Source of the DNA: Saccharum officinarum
Lineage: Eukaryota > Streptophyta > Magnoliopsida > Poales > Poaceae
DNA length: 64,000 bases
Direction of reading: 5' to 3'
NCBI GenBank assembly: GCA_020631735.1
Contig: CM036197.1
Span: 44,811,880-44,875,879 of the forward strand
In this document: piece by piece, positions 44,987 to 57,166 of the stretch
Layout of the letters: each line of letters begins with the position of its first letter
Position numbering within the stretch: the stretch's first letter is position 1
Notes under the pieces: model-generated
What the model was told of the DNA's origin: nothing
Seen by the model: only the letters and a program-made list of their open reading frames with translations
Database searches by the model: none
Program-made: the position numbers and the translations under genes

Positions 44987-46951
44987 TGAAAGGTCTTGAT
45001 GGCTAGAGGGGGGTGAATAGCCTTTTAAAATTTTATACAAAGACAAGCTAAACAAGTTTATCAATATAACAAATAGCGAGATACGAGTTTTGCTTAGCCT
45101 ACGGGGTGTTTGCAAGCCACCTAACCAATTTACAATTCTAGTATTTGCACTCAACCGCACAAGTCAAGCCGAGAAGGTAACTACAACTACAACTAGCAAG
45201 CTACACAAAGAAGCTACTAAAGCAAAAGCTAACTAGCTAGCAAAGATAACTAAGAAAGTAATGCGGAGTTGAGTTGTGAGAGTTTCACCGAGGGGCGAAG
45301 TAATGAGCCAACCAATATGATCAACAATGAATACCAAGATAGCCGAACACCGGGATCAATCAATCACAATATAAAAGTGATGACATAAAGATTTATCCCG
45401 AGGTTCACGTGCTTGCCAGCACGCTAGTCCCCGTTGTATCCCTCTTCACCACGTGGTTCGGTGGCTAATCGGTCTCACACCGAGCCTCTCAAAAGGCGCC
45501 ACAAGAACCTACCAAATGGCAAAAGGTTGCAAATGACACGAGCAATTCACTAACGTTGCCTTTGGCGCTTCGCCGAGGTAGGCACAAACCTCTCACAATC
45601 ACCGAAGGTGGCCAAGAACAATCACCAACTCTTGCCAACGCCTCCAAGCTACTCCAAGCCGTCTACGTGGCGGCAACCACCAAGAGAAACAAGAATCCCA
45701 CAACAAATCAACCACCAAGTGCCAACTAGATACAATCTCACAATACAAATGCACTCGGATCACTCAATCTTACTTCGAATATGCAAAGAAGCAAGAGAGA
45801 TGAGTGGGAGGGGAGTTGCTTAGCTCAAAGTGCTCACAAGTATGTCAAATGTTCAAGAGAGAGAGCCTTGAGCCGGCCAACGAGTATTTATAGACGTACC
45901 CCTTCGAATAGAGCCGTTACGCACTTAAACGGCCAAAGTCGTGCTGACCGGACGCGCTGGTCCAATTGACCGGACGCGCCGGTCGCACAACGGCTAAGTC
46001 GCGAAGCACTGACCGGACGCATTGGTCCAACTGACCGGACGCGCCGGTCGCACAACGGCTAACTGCGAAGCAACGACCGGACGCGCTTGACGCGCCGACC
46101 GGACGCGCTGCAAACGACCGGACGCGCTGGTCCCGTGATTGACCGGAGACGCTGGTCAAGCCTGAGCAGCATACAACAAAACAGTGACCGGACGCCACAG
46201 TGCCAGCGTCCGGTTAGAGTCTAGTAAGCTCCCTGAACGACCGGACGTGTCCGATCGACTATGACCGGACGCGCTTCGCGTCCGATCATCAAACTGAAAT
46301 ATGCTCAGACACTAAACGCTGACCGGACGCGTCCAGTCATGCAAAGACCGTGTCCGGTTCAGCGTCCAGTCACCTTTGTGACCTCCATTCGCCTCCGTTT
46401 CTTTTCCGGACTTCCGGCGTAGTGGAAAATAGCCATTTCAATTCCTCGAAAACGCCTGAATCCCGCCTCACAAGCTCGGTGGGAGGGAGAGAGGACCCCA
46501 AACCCTCTCTACCGCTCAAACTCCACTGCCTTCGCAAACGTGCTAACACCACCAAGTGATCTCGTCATGTGTGAGTGTGTTAGCATTTTCACAATCATTT
46601 TTCGAGGCGATATTAGTTCTATCCAAATGCATATGATTATGAAATGCACACCTAGAGGCACTTGGGAGTTCAATAGCCGCGTCATTCCCGTCTTTATAGT
46701 ACGGCTATCTAACCTATAATGTAACCACACCCACTAGGTGTCTTGGTTACTAAAACACAACCTTTAAGCATATACCTTTGCCTTGATCTCGTAGGGTTGC
46801 ATCCAAATCCAAGTGTGGCTGTCATGATCACCATGTCCATCTTGCCACGAACCTTGGAATGTACTAATCCTCATATGCTACATACAACTTAGGCATAGGA
46901 TTAGTACTTAGGCATTGTCACTAATTACCAACACCAAACATAGGACTTTCA
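44987..46951 (-). repeat. Element A 5' LTR, 1965 bp
   Basis: The minus strand begins TGAAAGTCC (at 46951) and ends ..GACCTTTCA (44987), matching the termini of the solo LTR. A CCGGACGCG array occupies 45940-46375. A TATTTATAGACG stretch near 45885-45896 (complement) resembles a TATA region; promoter not proven. Confidence 0.92.
45940..46375. repeat. CCGGACGCG palindrome array in element A LTR
   Basis: At least twelve TGACCGGACGC-like words with interspersed GCGTCCG(A/G)TC complements, same design as at 22920-23465. Confidence 0.9.
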
Positions 46952-47365
46952 CTCATGTTGTGAGCGGTTTTGGGTGATTCGCCGCGACGGAGTGTCAAAG
47001 AATCAACCCGTAGAGAGCACTTGATCCTTGCGCGGATCAAAGGGGAGCTACACCCTTGCACGGGTGCTCCAACGAGGACTAGTGGGGAGTGGTAACTCTC
47101 TGATACCTTGGGAAAACATCGCCATGTTCCTAACCCTTACTTTCAAGCATTTACTTTCTTGTATTACTTTCATTGCTTGTTTGCTTTCCTAGAATTGTCT
47201 TGCTAGACTAGGATTGGAACTTAGGGTGCAAAACTTTTATCGGTAGAATCACAAGGAACACTAGTAGGCACTAGGGGTGAAGTTTGGCTTATAGGATTTA
47301 ATTCTTGCAATTAATTTTTAGAAAAGCCCAATTCACCCCCCCTCTTGGGCATCTTGATCCTTTCA
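46952..47365 (+). repeat. Element B 5' LTR, 3' remnant (414 bp)
   Basis: Corresponds to 60560-60972 of the 3' LTR and ends ..CTTGATCCTTTCA. Begins at the insertion point of element A. Confidence 0.95.
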
Positions 47366-47367
47366 AT

Positions 47368-47379
47368 TGGTATCGGAGC
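47368..47379 (+). promoter_or_regulatory. Element B primer binding site
   Basis: TGGTATCGGAGC two bases after the LTR, an initiator-Met tRNA complement with one difference (CGG for CAG) from the element C site. Confidence 0.9.
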
Positions 47380-47418
47380 AGTGTCGCTCTTTATTTAGGC
47401 TTCACCGCCTAGAGCAAG

Positions 47419-49758
47419 ATGTCTAATGGGAAAGGACCACCTCCCACTTTTGAGAGAGATGATTTTCCATATTGGAAAATTCGTATGGAGGCATACCTCG
47501 AATTCATAGATGTTGGGTGCCTTAGAGCCACAACTGAAGGGCTTTCCCCTATAAGGGATCCCGCCAACCCGAGTGGTGACGAGGAGAAGTACGACCGGTG
47601 GAATACAAAGGCAAAAAATGCACTCTACCGGGGCCTAGGCAAGGATATCTTTAATCATGTGCGTAATACCAAAAACTCTCATGAATTGTGGGAAAACCTT
47701 TGTGCTCTCTATGAGAGAACTAAGAGTGAGCGTGAGGAACGCTACTATATTGCTTTAAAGAAAATTAATTCTTTTGAGATGCTTCCCAAAGAAAGTGCTA
47801 ATGAAATGTATACTCGATTAAATGTTCTTGTAGAGGATCTCAATGCTCTTGGACTCACTCAAATGAGTCAATCGGATGTTGCAAGGAGGATCTTGAGTGT
47901 TCTTCCCGTTGAGAAGTATGGGCACATTATCACCGTACTTCACCAAAGTGATCTCTCATCCGCAACACTGACACAAGTATTGGGAAAGATCAATGCTCAT
48001 GAGATGTACATGCACATCACCCCGGAAGTGGGCTCATCATCTTCCAAGAAGAAAGACTTGGCCTTCAAAGCTAGCCATGAAAAGAAAAAGAAGAAGGGCC
48101 AAGCCATGATGGTGCAAGAAAGCTCAAGTAAAAGTGATATTGATGATGCATCACTTGCACTCATGGTGAGAAAGACCACCAAGATGCTAAAGAAGCTCAA
48201 CAAGAGTGGCATCAAGTTCGATGGCAAGAAGAAGAAATTTTTCACAAGTAGCAAAAGGAAGCCAATATCCGAGATGGATTGCTTCAATTGTGGTGAACTT
48301 GGCCACTTAGATCATCAATGCCCAAAGCCTCCAAAAGACAAGTACAAAAACAAGTACAAGGGCAAGAAAGATTATTCAAGTGATGAAGAAGATGAGAAAA
48401 AGAAGAACAAGCCATACAAAAAGAAAGATGGCAAGAGAAGAGAATTTTACAAGAAGAAGAAGGGAGGCAAAGCTTACATTGTTGGTGATTGGCTCACCGA
48501 CATTGAGTCATCATGTGAGTCCTCCGGTGATGAGAGCGACGATAAGAAAGAGAAGGTCGCCGCATTTGTGATTGGGCCATCATCATCTTCGCCGACATTT
48601 TCATCACCACCTTCACCGCCACCTTCACCATCATCGTCTACTTCTCACCTATGCCTTATGGCCAAGGGTGAACGAAAGGTACAAAACAATGAGAGTGATG
48701 GTGATGATAGAGATAGTGATGATGAATATGATGCACCTTCTTATGATGAACTTGTAAAATTATTGAACAAATATTCTAAAATCATAAGAAGAACTAGAAA
48801 TGAAAATGATGAGCTTAAAAATGAAAATGACTCACTCTCATCTAAGATTGAAAATGCACAAAAGACTAGTGAAGAGCTCAAAGATCAAAATGAAATTATG
48901 TTTTCTACTCTCAAGGAGCTTAAAACTACTAACAAAAAGCTTAGAGATGAACATGATAAACTTGAGAGGAAGCATGATGAGCTCAACACTAGGCACAACA
49001 TGTTAAAAGACAAATATACTACATTGAAAATTGATTATGATAGTCTTATTGTTGCTAATGAGTTTGCTCTTGAGACACATGATGCTACTAACCAAGTTGT
49101 TAAGATTGATATAGCTATATCATGTGATGATTTGATTATTGAGAACTTTGAGCAAGGCTCTAGCGGGAAAGGCAAGAGTGTGGTTGAGTCCGACAACTAT
49201 GATGAGTATGTCAAGCTCAAGAGTAAAAATGAGATGCTTAAGATTGAAAACAAGAAGGTGATGGCTCTTGAAAAGCAAACATCAAATGAGTCACTCATTG
49301 AAGAAAACAAAAAGCTCAAGCAAGAAAAAGAGCATCTCAAGACCGGCCTAAGCAAGTTCACAAGAGGCTAACATTTGCAAAGTGAGCTACTCATGAACAC
49401 CGTCATGAAGATGGATAGAAGTGGCATTGGTTACTTGGCAAATCAAGAGAAGAAGGCCAAAGCTCAACAACAACAAAGCAAGTCAAAGCCCAAGCCAAAG
49501 AGATGTGTTGAGTGTGGTCAAGAAGTTCATTTTGCTCATGAGTGCAAAACTCCACCACCACAACCCTTGCCCAAGCATGCTAGACCCTTTGCTTTCAATG
49601 CTCATTACATGCTTAGAAAAGATTCTAGTGGAAAGATGAAAGTCATGTTCTTGGGTCCCCCTAATAAAAATAGGCCAAAGAAAATATGGGTTGCTAAGTC
49701 ACTAGTTGAGAAAGTCAAGGGTCCCTCTCAAGTTTGGGTCCCTAAACAAAAGGCTTGA
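47419..49758 (+). pseudogene. Element B gag (one in-frame stop)
   Basis: ATG at 47419, 40 bp after the PBS, is the first ATG of the frame. Residues 1-240 form a copia gag domain (FERDDFPYWKIRM, YERTKSEREERYY). Then comes a basic linker, an intact zinc knuckle CFNCGELGHLDHQC (48284-48325), an acidic/Ser-Pro stretch, and a long coiled coil (RNENDELKNENDSL, LRDEHDKLERKHDEL). A TAA at 49369-49371 interrupts; the same frame then continues with a second knuckle CVECGQEVHFAHEC to TGA at 49756-49758. About 780 codons overall, the large gag typical of Sireviruses. The single stop removes the last 129 codons. Confidence 0.9.
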
Positions 49759-49772
49759 TCTCTTGTGTGTAG

Positions 49773-52700
49773 GTGAACTACAAGACCGGTGGATCTCATT
49801 GGGTGATTGATAGTGGTTGCACTCAACATATGACTGGTGATCCTCGTATGTTCACCTCACTTGAAGAGAATGGAGAATGTCAAGAGAAGATCACATTTGG
49901 GGACAATTCAAAGAGCAAAGTCAAGGGTATAGGCAAGATTGCAATATCAAATGATCATTCTCTCTCAAATGTGCTCTATATTGCTTTATTGAGTTTCAAC
50001 TTGCTATCCGTTGGGCAACTTTATGACCTTGGCTACCAATGCTTGTTCACTCCAAATAAAGTGGTAGTTACAAAGATAGATGATAAGCAAATGATTTTCA
50101 AAGGCTTTAGATACAACAATCTCTATCTTGTTGACTTCACCTCCGAAGATGCAAACTTGATGACATGTTTGTTCACCAAAACTATACTTGGATGGATTTG
50201 GCATAGGAGGCTTACTCATGTTAGAATGAACACTCTCAACAAGCTATTGAAGAAAGAATTAGTGAGAGGTTTGAAGGATGTAAAGTTTGAGAAGGACAAA
50301 CCTTGTAGTGCATGTCAAGCCGGCAAACAAGTTGCAAATACTCATCCAACCAAAGCTTACATGTCAACATCAAGAGTGTTAGAACTTCTTCACATGGATT
50401 TGTTTGGTCCTACAACTTACAAGAGCTTGGGTGGAAATCTCTATTGTCTAGTGATTGTGGATGACTACTTAAGATACACTTGGACTTTCTTCCTTCATGA
50501 CAAATCCGAAGTGGCAAATTGCTTTAAGAAGTTTGCAAAGAGAGCTCAAAATGAATTTGAAGTTAAGATAAAAAAGATTAGAAGTGACAATGGCAAAGAG
50601 TTTGACAACACAAATATTGAAGCTTATTGTGATGAAATTGGAATCAAGCATGAAGTTTCATCAACCTACACTCCTCAACAAAATGGTGTAGTTGAGAGAA
50701 AGAACCGGACTTTGATCACTCTTGCAAGAACAATGCTAGATGAGTACAGCACACCAGAGAAATTGTGGGCCAAGGCAATCAACACCACATGCTATGCTTC
50801 AAATTGCCTCTTCCTATAAAAGTTTCTTAGCAAGACCCCCTATGAGTTGCTAAATGGGAAGAAGCCAGACGTCTTATTCTTTCGGGTGTTTGGTTGCAAA
50901 TGCTACATCTACAAGAAGCGTCAACACCTAGGGCAGTTTCAAAGACATTGTGATATTGGTTTTCTTGTTGGTTACTCATCAAAGTCCAAAGCATATAGAG
51001 TATTTAACCATGCCACCGGTTTAGTTGAAGAAACATATGATGTGGAATTTGATGAATCTAACGGCTCCCAAGGAGCAATTAAGAATTGTGATGATGTAGG
51101 TGATGAACCATTGAGAGAGGCCATGAAGAATATGCCGGTGGGAGACATCAAGCCTAAAGATGATGAAGACGATGTACAAATTGTCAATCCACCATCTTTA
51201 TCACATGTGCCTCAAAATGATGACAAGAAGGAGAGAGTTGAAAATGAAGATACTCATGTCTCTCATCAACAAGCCGAGGCACAAGCTCAAGATGTTGATG
51301 CTCCCCATCCCACTCCTCAAGTGGTTGATAGAAGAAACTCACCTCTACTTCAAGCACATCCACAAGATCTCATCATAGGGAGTCCTACAAAGGGTGTAAT
51401 GACTCGATCTCAAAAGCTTACGTCTTTTATTGAACATCACTCTTTTGTCTCTTGTCTTGAACCTAAGAATGTAGAAGAAGCTCTTCAAGATCCAGATTGG
51501 GTGAATGCTATGCATGAAGAATTGAACAACTTCGCCCGCAATCAAGTTTGGACACTTGAAGAGCATCCAAAAGGTGCAAGAGTCATTGAAACCAAATGGG
51601 TGTTCCGCAACAAGCAAGATGATCAAGGCGTAGTAGTGAGGAACAAGGCAAGACTAGTTGTAAAGGGGTTCTCTCAAGTTGAAGGTCTTGATTTTGGAGA
51701 GACCTTTTCACCCGTTGCAAGACTTGAAGTCATTCGTATCCTTCTTGCATATGCATCACATCATGAAATGAAACTATATCAAATAGATGTGAAAAGTGCT
51801 TTTTTAAATGGCTTCATAAATGAATTAGTCTATGTTGAACAACCTCCCAAGTTTGAAGATCCTAGATATCCTAATCATGTTTATAGGCTGTCCAAGGCGC
51901 TATATGGGCTCAAGCAAGCCCCTAGAGCGTGGTATGAGCGCCTCCGGGACTTCCTCATTGAGAAGGGCTTCACTATTAGGAAGGTTGACACCACACTATT
52001 CACCAAGAAGCTTAATGGAGAGATATTCATTTGTCAAGTCTATGTTGATGATATCATCTTCGGGTCAACAAATGAAGATTATTGCAAAGAATTTGGTGAA
52101 TTGATGTCAAAGGAGTTCGAGATGTCAATGATTGGTGAGCTAACATTCTTCCTTGATTTTCAAGTTAAGCAAATGAGAGAAGGGATTTTTATCTCTCAAG
52201 AAAAGTATACCAAGGACCTTCTCAAAAGATTCAAGATGGAAGAGTGTAAGCCAATCAAGACCCCAATGCCATCTAATGGACATCTCGACCTAGATGAGAG
52301 AGGTAAACCAATTGATCAAACTCTTTACCGCTCTTTGATTGGTAGCTTGTTGTACCTTACTGCATCTAGGCCCAATATCATGTTTAGTGTGTGCATGTGT
52401 GCTCGCTTTCAAGCGTGCCCTAAAGAACCTCACCTAAGTGCCGTGAAAAGAATTTTAAGATATCTTAAGTACACCCAAGCATTGGTCTTTGGTACCCCAA
52501 AGGAGCTAGATTCCAACTAGTTGGCTATTCCGATTTGGATTATGCCGGTTGCAAAATTGATAGAAAAAGCACATCCGGAGGATGCCATTTGCTTGAAAGC
52601 TCCTTAGTATCTTGGTCATCTAAGAAGCAAAATAGTGTGGCTTTGTCCACCATCGAGGCAGAATACATTGCCGCGGGGGCTTATTGTGCACAAATCTTAT

Positions 52701-53062
52701 ACATGAAACAAACCCTCCTAGACTATGGAGTTGTTCTTAAAAAGGTGCCGCTTTTATGTGACAATGAAAGTGCTGTTAAAATTGCTAATAATTCGGTACA
52801 ACACTCATGCACCAAGCACATTGATATCCGTCACCACTTTCTAAGAGATCATGTTGCTAAAAATGATATATCACTAGAAGGTGTAAGAAGTGAAAATCAA
52901 TTAGCGGATATCTTCACTAAACCTTTAGATGAGGCTACCTTTTGTAGGTTGAAAAGTGAATTCAATGTGCTTGATTCTAGTAACTTTAAAAAAATGAGCT
53001 TGTGTTGTCCCTTGCATTGCATTGTATTATATGTCATGTTTAATTCCCCGCAATGCATCTAG
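49773..53062 (+). pseudogene. Element B pol: protease, integrase, reverse transcriptase, RNase H
   Basis: Opens immediately after an in-frame TAG (49770-49772). Domains in order: protease WVIDSGCTQHMTG (Asp-Ser-Gly at 49809); integrase zinc region WHRRLTH..CSAC; core LHMDLFGP, RSDNGKEF and VVERKNR; a TAA at 50817-50819; the rest of integrase (FRVFGCKCYIYK); reverse transcriptase IDVKSAFLNG and YVDD at 52041-52052; a frameshift near 52480; RNase H CDNESAVKIAN, KHIDIRHHFLRDHV and ADIFTKPL, ending at 53062. Only two lesions disrupt about 1100 codons, so pol is comparatively well preserved. The protein would copy and insert the element. Confidence 0.93.
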
Positions 53063-54754
53063 AACTTGTCTAACACGGTTACGATAACCCTCCTTTGGAG
53101 GAGTGAAGAAGCCTAACCGTGGATCAAACTTGACAAGCAACCTAGTCTTCCTTACTCGCTTTGCATTGCATATGCATGGTTGTTGCTTTGTCGTTTCTTT
53201 TCGGTTTAGCTTTGAGTAACCTTTGTGTTCATCCATGAATAAAGAGAGCATTTGAGGCTCCCAAGGGTTCACAAACTCTATTGCATGGCCATACGTTGCT
53301 CCTCGGGTGTTTATTGCATATTTTTCTTAAAAATAATACCAGCCTAAGGCAAAATACGTTGAAAAACTTGAGGGTTTGAGTGAGGTCACTCATATCAGGT
53401 TCCAATTAGTGTTTATTTGAGTCTCTTTGAATTGGAACTTGATTGGGAGAAGTCACGTTGAAAAACGGATTGAAGAAAGGCGTTAAACAGTGACCGGACG
53501 CTGGACCGAACGCTGCATCGGACGCGGTTTTGCTTCACCACCGCGTCCGATATCGGCGTCCACCAGCGCGTCTGGTCATTCCCGAAGATCTTCTCTAAGA
53601 TCTATGACCGGACGCTGCATCGGACGCGTTGTTGCTGACCACCGCGTCCGGTCCCGGCAATCACCACCATGTCCGGTCATCCGTTTTAGTTTTCCGGGTA
53701 AAATATAACCGGACTCTGTCAGCGTCCGATCGTACATAATCGGACGCGTCCGGTCATTCTAGGAGCTTACTGGACTATGACCGGACGGTGCCTCCACCGC
53801 GTCCGGTCATGCGACCACAGCGTCCGTTCATCACGCGAAAAAGCGGATCTCACCCTTTTCAACCGTACGTTTGGATCTCGTTCGTCTTCTTTTCTGTCTC
53901 AATCCGCCGCCCATACCCTAACCGACCTCGCCGAGATTCCGAGTGCCACCTCCTCGCCGAGCCACCACGCCACCGCATCCGCAGCCGCTCTGTGCCTCCG
54001 CGCCCGCGCCCAAGCGCCGCCTCCTCGCCACTGCCGTCGCGCGCCCTTGCTCGCTGCCTGCACCGCCGCCGCGCGCTCTTGCTCGTTGCCCGCACCGTCG
54101 CCGCGCGCCCGTGCTTGCTGCTCACGCGCCGCCGCAGCTGCCTCTCTGCCAGAGCCGCTCCACACACCACCATGCCCGAGCTCCGCCGCTGCCCGCGTGC
54201 CCGTGCTCTCTGCCGCGCGCGCGCCACCGCACCGAGGTCCGCGCCCACTGCTGTGAAGACCTAATCCTAGGAGCCCTAACCCTAATAGTGGTTTTCGCGA
54301 GTTTCCATCTCCGTGAACGTCTCCATCTCCGCAAGGTGACGTCTTTGCCTTGGACGTCTTTGCCGTTGATTTTCTAGTGAATTACTAATACAATCTTTGA
54401 TCTCATTAGTACTCTAGGGTTTCAATCATCATTTCCGGGTAACCCTAGCGCGTCGAGATCATCTTCCGTTCATCGGAACTTCGCTCATCTGAGGTAGCTA
54501 TCACGGTCCTTTCACATCTTATCTAGCATGCTTGCTTTCATTAGGATCTTACTCATCTATTAGATAATATATGTTGCTTATAGTAGATCCATCTATTCTA
54601 TCGTTTCAGTTTGTCCTGTCAGTGCTGTGTGTGTCAGATGATCAGTTGTGAATCCGAGGCCAAGCCTGCGGATATGGATTGAGGCCAAGCCTCACGAGTG
54701 TTAGTTCATCATCTGTTACTATCCAGATTTTCTTAGATACATCAGTTTGTCAGT
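53063..54754 (+). other. Spacer between pol and env-like ORF of element B
   Basis: Noncoding. It contains a CCGGACGCG array (53490-53830), a GC-rich CCGCC-repeating stretch (53880-54260) with low-complexity open frames on both strands that I do not regard as genes, and sequence resembling a gene leader (54260-54750, ending CAGTATGG at the next ATG). It may hold a splice acceptor for a subgenomic message (inference). Confidence 0.6.
53490..53830. repeat. CCGGACGCG palindrome array outside an LTR
   Basis: Same words as in the LTR arrays (e.g. CGGACGCGTCCGG near 53741) but located internally, between pol and the env-like ORF. Confidence 0.88.
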
Positions 54755-57166
54755 ATGGTTTGCTGCAAGAATGCTGGTGGTGCACCTAGTGACGGGGACG
54801 AGAGTCCTCCTAGGAGGACAGAGGTGGCTCGTGGCAAGTGAGTAAAGATAGCCACCAAGAAGAGAAAGAGGACACTTACAGAGGTAGAGGTGGCTCAGGT
54901 AGTTGCAGATGCAGCAGAGGCAGCAGAGAGAGGTGGCAGGAGCAGTGGTATACGTATTGGCGAGAGTCGCTTTCACCTTGAAGGTCGACAGCTCGGTACT
55001 GAGGCTACCGAAGAGATAGTGGATGCACCTGTAGAGCAGCCTACAGAGGACCTAGAGGAGACTGAGGAGCAGATAGTTCACTCTCCACAGCGTCGTCGCT
55101 CAGGACGTACGCGAGCTCAGGTGACTCCCAGTCCAGAGGGTCAGCATCGTGGAGGTCGTCCACCTCCTAGGGCTCAAGGTCACCCCCTAGTTGATCACTT
55201 TGACCTCAGGGGAGATACAGCTAGACAGGTCTAGTCCCTCAGGTTCATTGAGGTCACTCGGTGGTTCCCACCTCAGCGGGATCCCCGGGCTTTAGAGGGT
55301 TTCTACACTCCTCTACACGAGGACTTCTATAGAGCCTATGTCGACAGCGGGATTGCTTTCAGACCTCAGAGAGTCTATCGACTGGAGGCCTTAGTTGAGG
55401 TGGTTGGTGAGTAGCTTCGTCCGCATCTGTCCTTTCTACCTGGATTATCAGATCTTCTTGGACGGACTGGAGCATACTACGGGACCTGGGTCAGAGAGTT
55501 CTATTCTTCACTTTGGATTGACCCAGCACATGAGTTTATACATTTTGCATTCAGAGGCTGTGACCGTAGACTGTATAGCATTAGGGTTCGGGAGATTCTC
55601 ATACTCCCAACTTTAGAGACAATGATACATCAGCTATGTTTTGGACAGACTGCACCTCCGAGACGCCCTCATGGCAGGACAGTGCCCCCTACCGACATGA
55701 TCAGACCATGTTTTCGTGAGCCTTTTGGCGAGGGGTCTAGACATACACCTGCTAGCTTGACTCCCCTAGTCAGAGTCCTTGATGCTATTATAAGGAGGAC
55801 ACTACTTCCAAGGCTAGGATACAGAGAGGGACTGACCCGTATGCAGTTATGGGTAGTGCATCACCTCATCTCACAGACACCGTTCAATCTTTGGGATCTG
55901 ATGCTATGTGAGATGGAGGATACCTTATTAGAGGGATTCAAGGGTCATAGGCAGCTTCCTTATGCACATTGGATATGCTTCATTATCAGATCTGCATGTG
56001 AACTGCCTGCAGAGATTCGAGCAGAGATTTCTGATACCACTACAGCTTTTCCAGAGTATGATATCCGACAGTTGTGGGCATCAGTTACTAGAGAGCAGGC
56101 ACCTGGCCCAGGATAGCGTCAGAGGCCAGAGGTACTAGAGACAACTGCTAAACAGGACGAGACCGTTGAGGCTCTTGCTGAGGCAGAGCTAGCAGATCTT
56201 GATGCTCAGCCAGCTGATCCAATCAAGGACGTTGCTACTGACAGCACAGATGAGGACTATCAGCCCATCCCCCGGTACCGCTCTCCTTGGCCTTATGACC
56301 ATGAGGCTGGTGGTTCAGGCTTAGCCTCCCGCTTAGACTCAGCCATGGTGGCTATTCTTGAGAGGCTGACCTAGACCCAGGAGAGACAGGAGATTCAGAT
56401 GCAGAGAAAGGCTTAGGACACAGCTGCAGCATTTGCCCAGATTCAGGCTCGTCAGGACGAGTTCCAGAGGCAGCAGCTGGAGTTTCAGAGGCAGGAGTTC
56501 GAGATGCAGAGGCAGCAGGCAGCCACCCAGCAGCAGTATCTAGAGCTCCTACGACACCTTGTCACTATTGGGGTACCTCTACCACCGTCTGTTCTAACTC
56601 CAGCATTACAGTCCAGTGGACCTCAGAGTCAGGGACAGCCGAGCTTTCAGTTCACCTCACCCCAGCAGCAGGTGCCTCAGACATTTCAGTCCCCGAGCTA
56701 TACTCCTATATAGATGGGGTTTACTCCACCAGCTCAGCCGAGACCTCACCTCCTCTCAGGCACTCCTTTCACTGACTTGAGTGCCACCTACAGTGAGCTG
56801 ACTAGACAACCGACACCCTCGTACACCACCTTTGTGACCACTTCAGGGATGTCAGCTTTAGAGCCTGCTTTTCCTCTAGTGTCAGGGGCCAGGACTATAG
56901 AGACTTTACCTTCGTCAGTAGCATTGACAGATCCTCCTACTCTTGGTGTCTTTCAGGCTCAGGTGACAGTGACTGCACCTATAGTTGCTACTACACCTTC
57001 AGTTGCTGCACCTGCTCTACAGACCCAGACTGCTTCACTGTCACGTCCATCTTCAGAGGGTCAGCTTGACAGTTTAGAGTCCGAGGAGGGCACTTCACAG
57101 TTCATGATCACTCCACGCTCCTCGGCACCCGACACAACAGCTTATGTTCCCCCGTTAGATCCTTAG
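54755..57166 (+). pseudogene. Element B third ORF, env-like (seven in-frame stops)
   Basis: A single uninterrupted reading frame of 804 codons from ATG 54755 to TAG 57164-57166, without frameshift but with stops at 54839 (TGA), 55232, 55412, 56114, 56372, 56414 and 56711 (all TAG). Position downstream of pol and upstream of the PPTs is where Sireviruses carry their env-like ORF. Visible features: a basic N-terminal segment (KKRKR), an Arg/Pro-rich linker, a central folded-looking region (about codons 160-450), a Gln-rich heptad helix (QRQQLEFQRQEFEM), and a Pro/Ser/Thr/Gln-rich tail. I see no clear signal peptide or transmembrane segment. Function in plants is unproven. Confidence 0.8.

Larger units (their letters stand above)
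41205..46951 (-). mobile_element. Sirevirus (copia) element A, 3' part lost at the gap
   Basis: Minus-strand element with a complete 5' LTR, PBS, gag, protease and most of integrase, then the gap. RT, RNase H and the 3' LTR are absent from the window. The right LTR border (..CTTTCA) lies inside the 5' LTR of element B, so A is nested in B; CTCAT at 46952-46956 would be one copy of its target duplication. The LTR family is the same as the solo LTR at 22308. Confidence 0.88.

Noticed and set aside
48572..49006. His/Met/Leu-rich small ORFs
   Set aside because: Shadow frames of element B gag.
53777..54377. Long open frames on both strands rich in Ala/Arg/Pro/His
   Set aside because: GC-rich low-complexity sequence gives simultaneous open frames on several strands; no motif, and the segment lies in element B's spacer.
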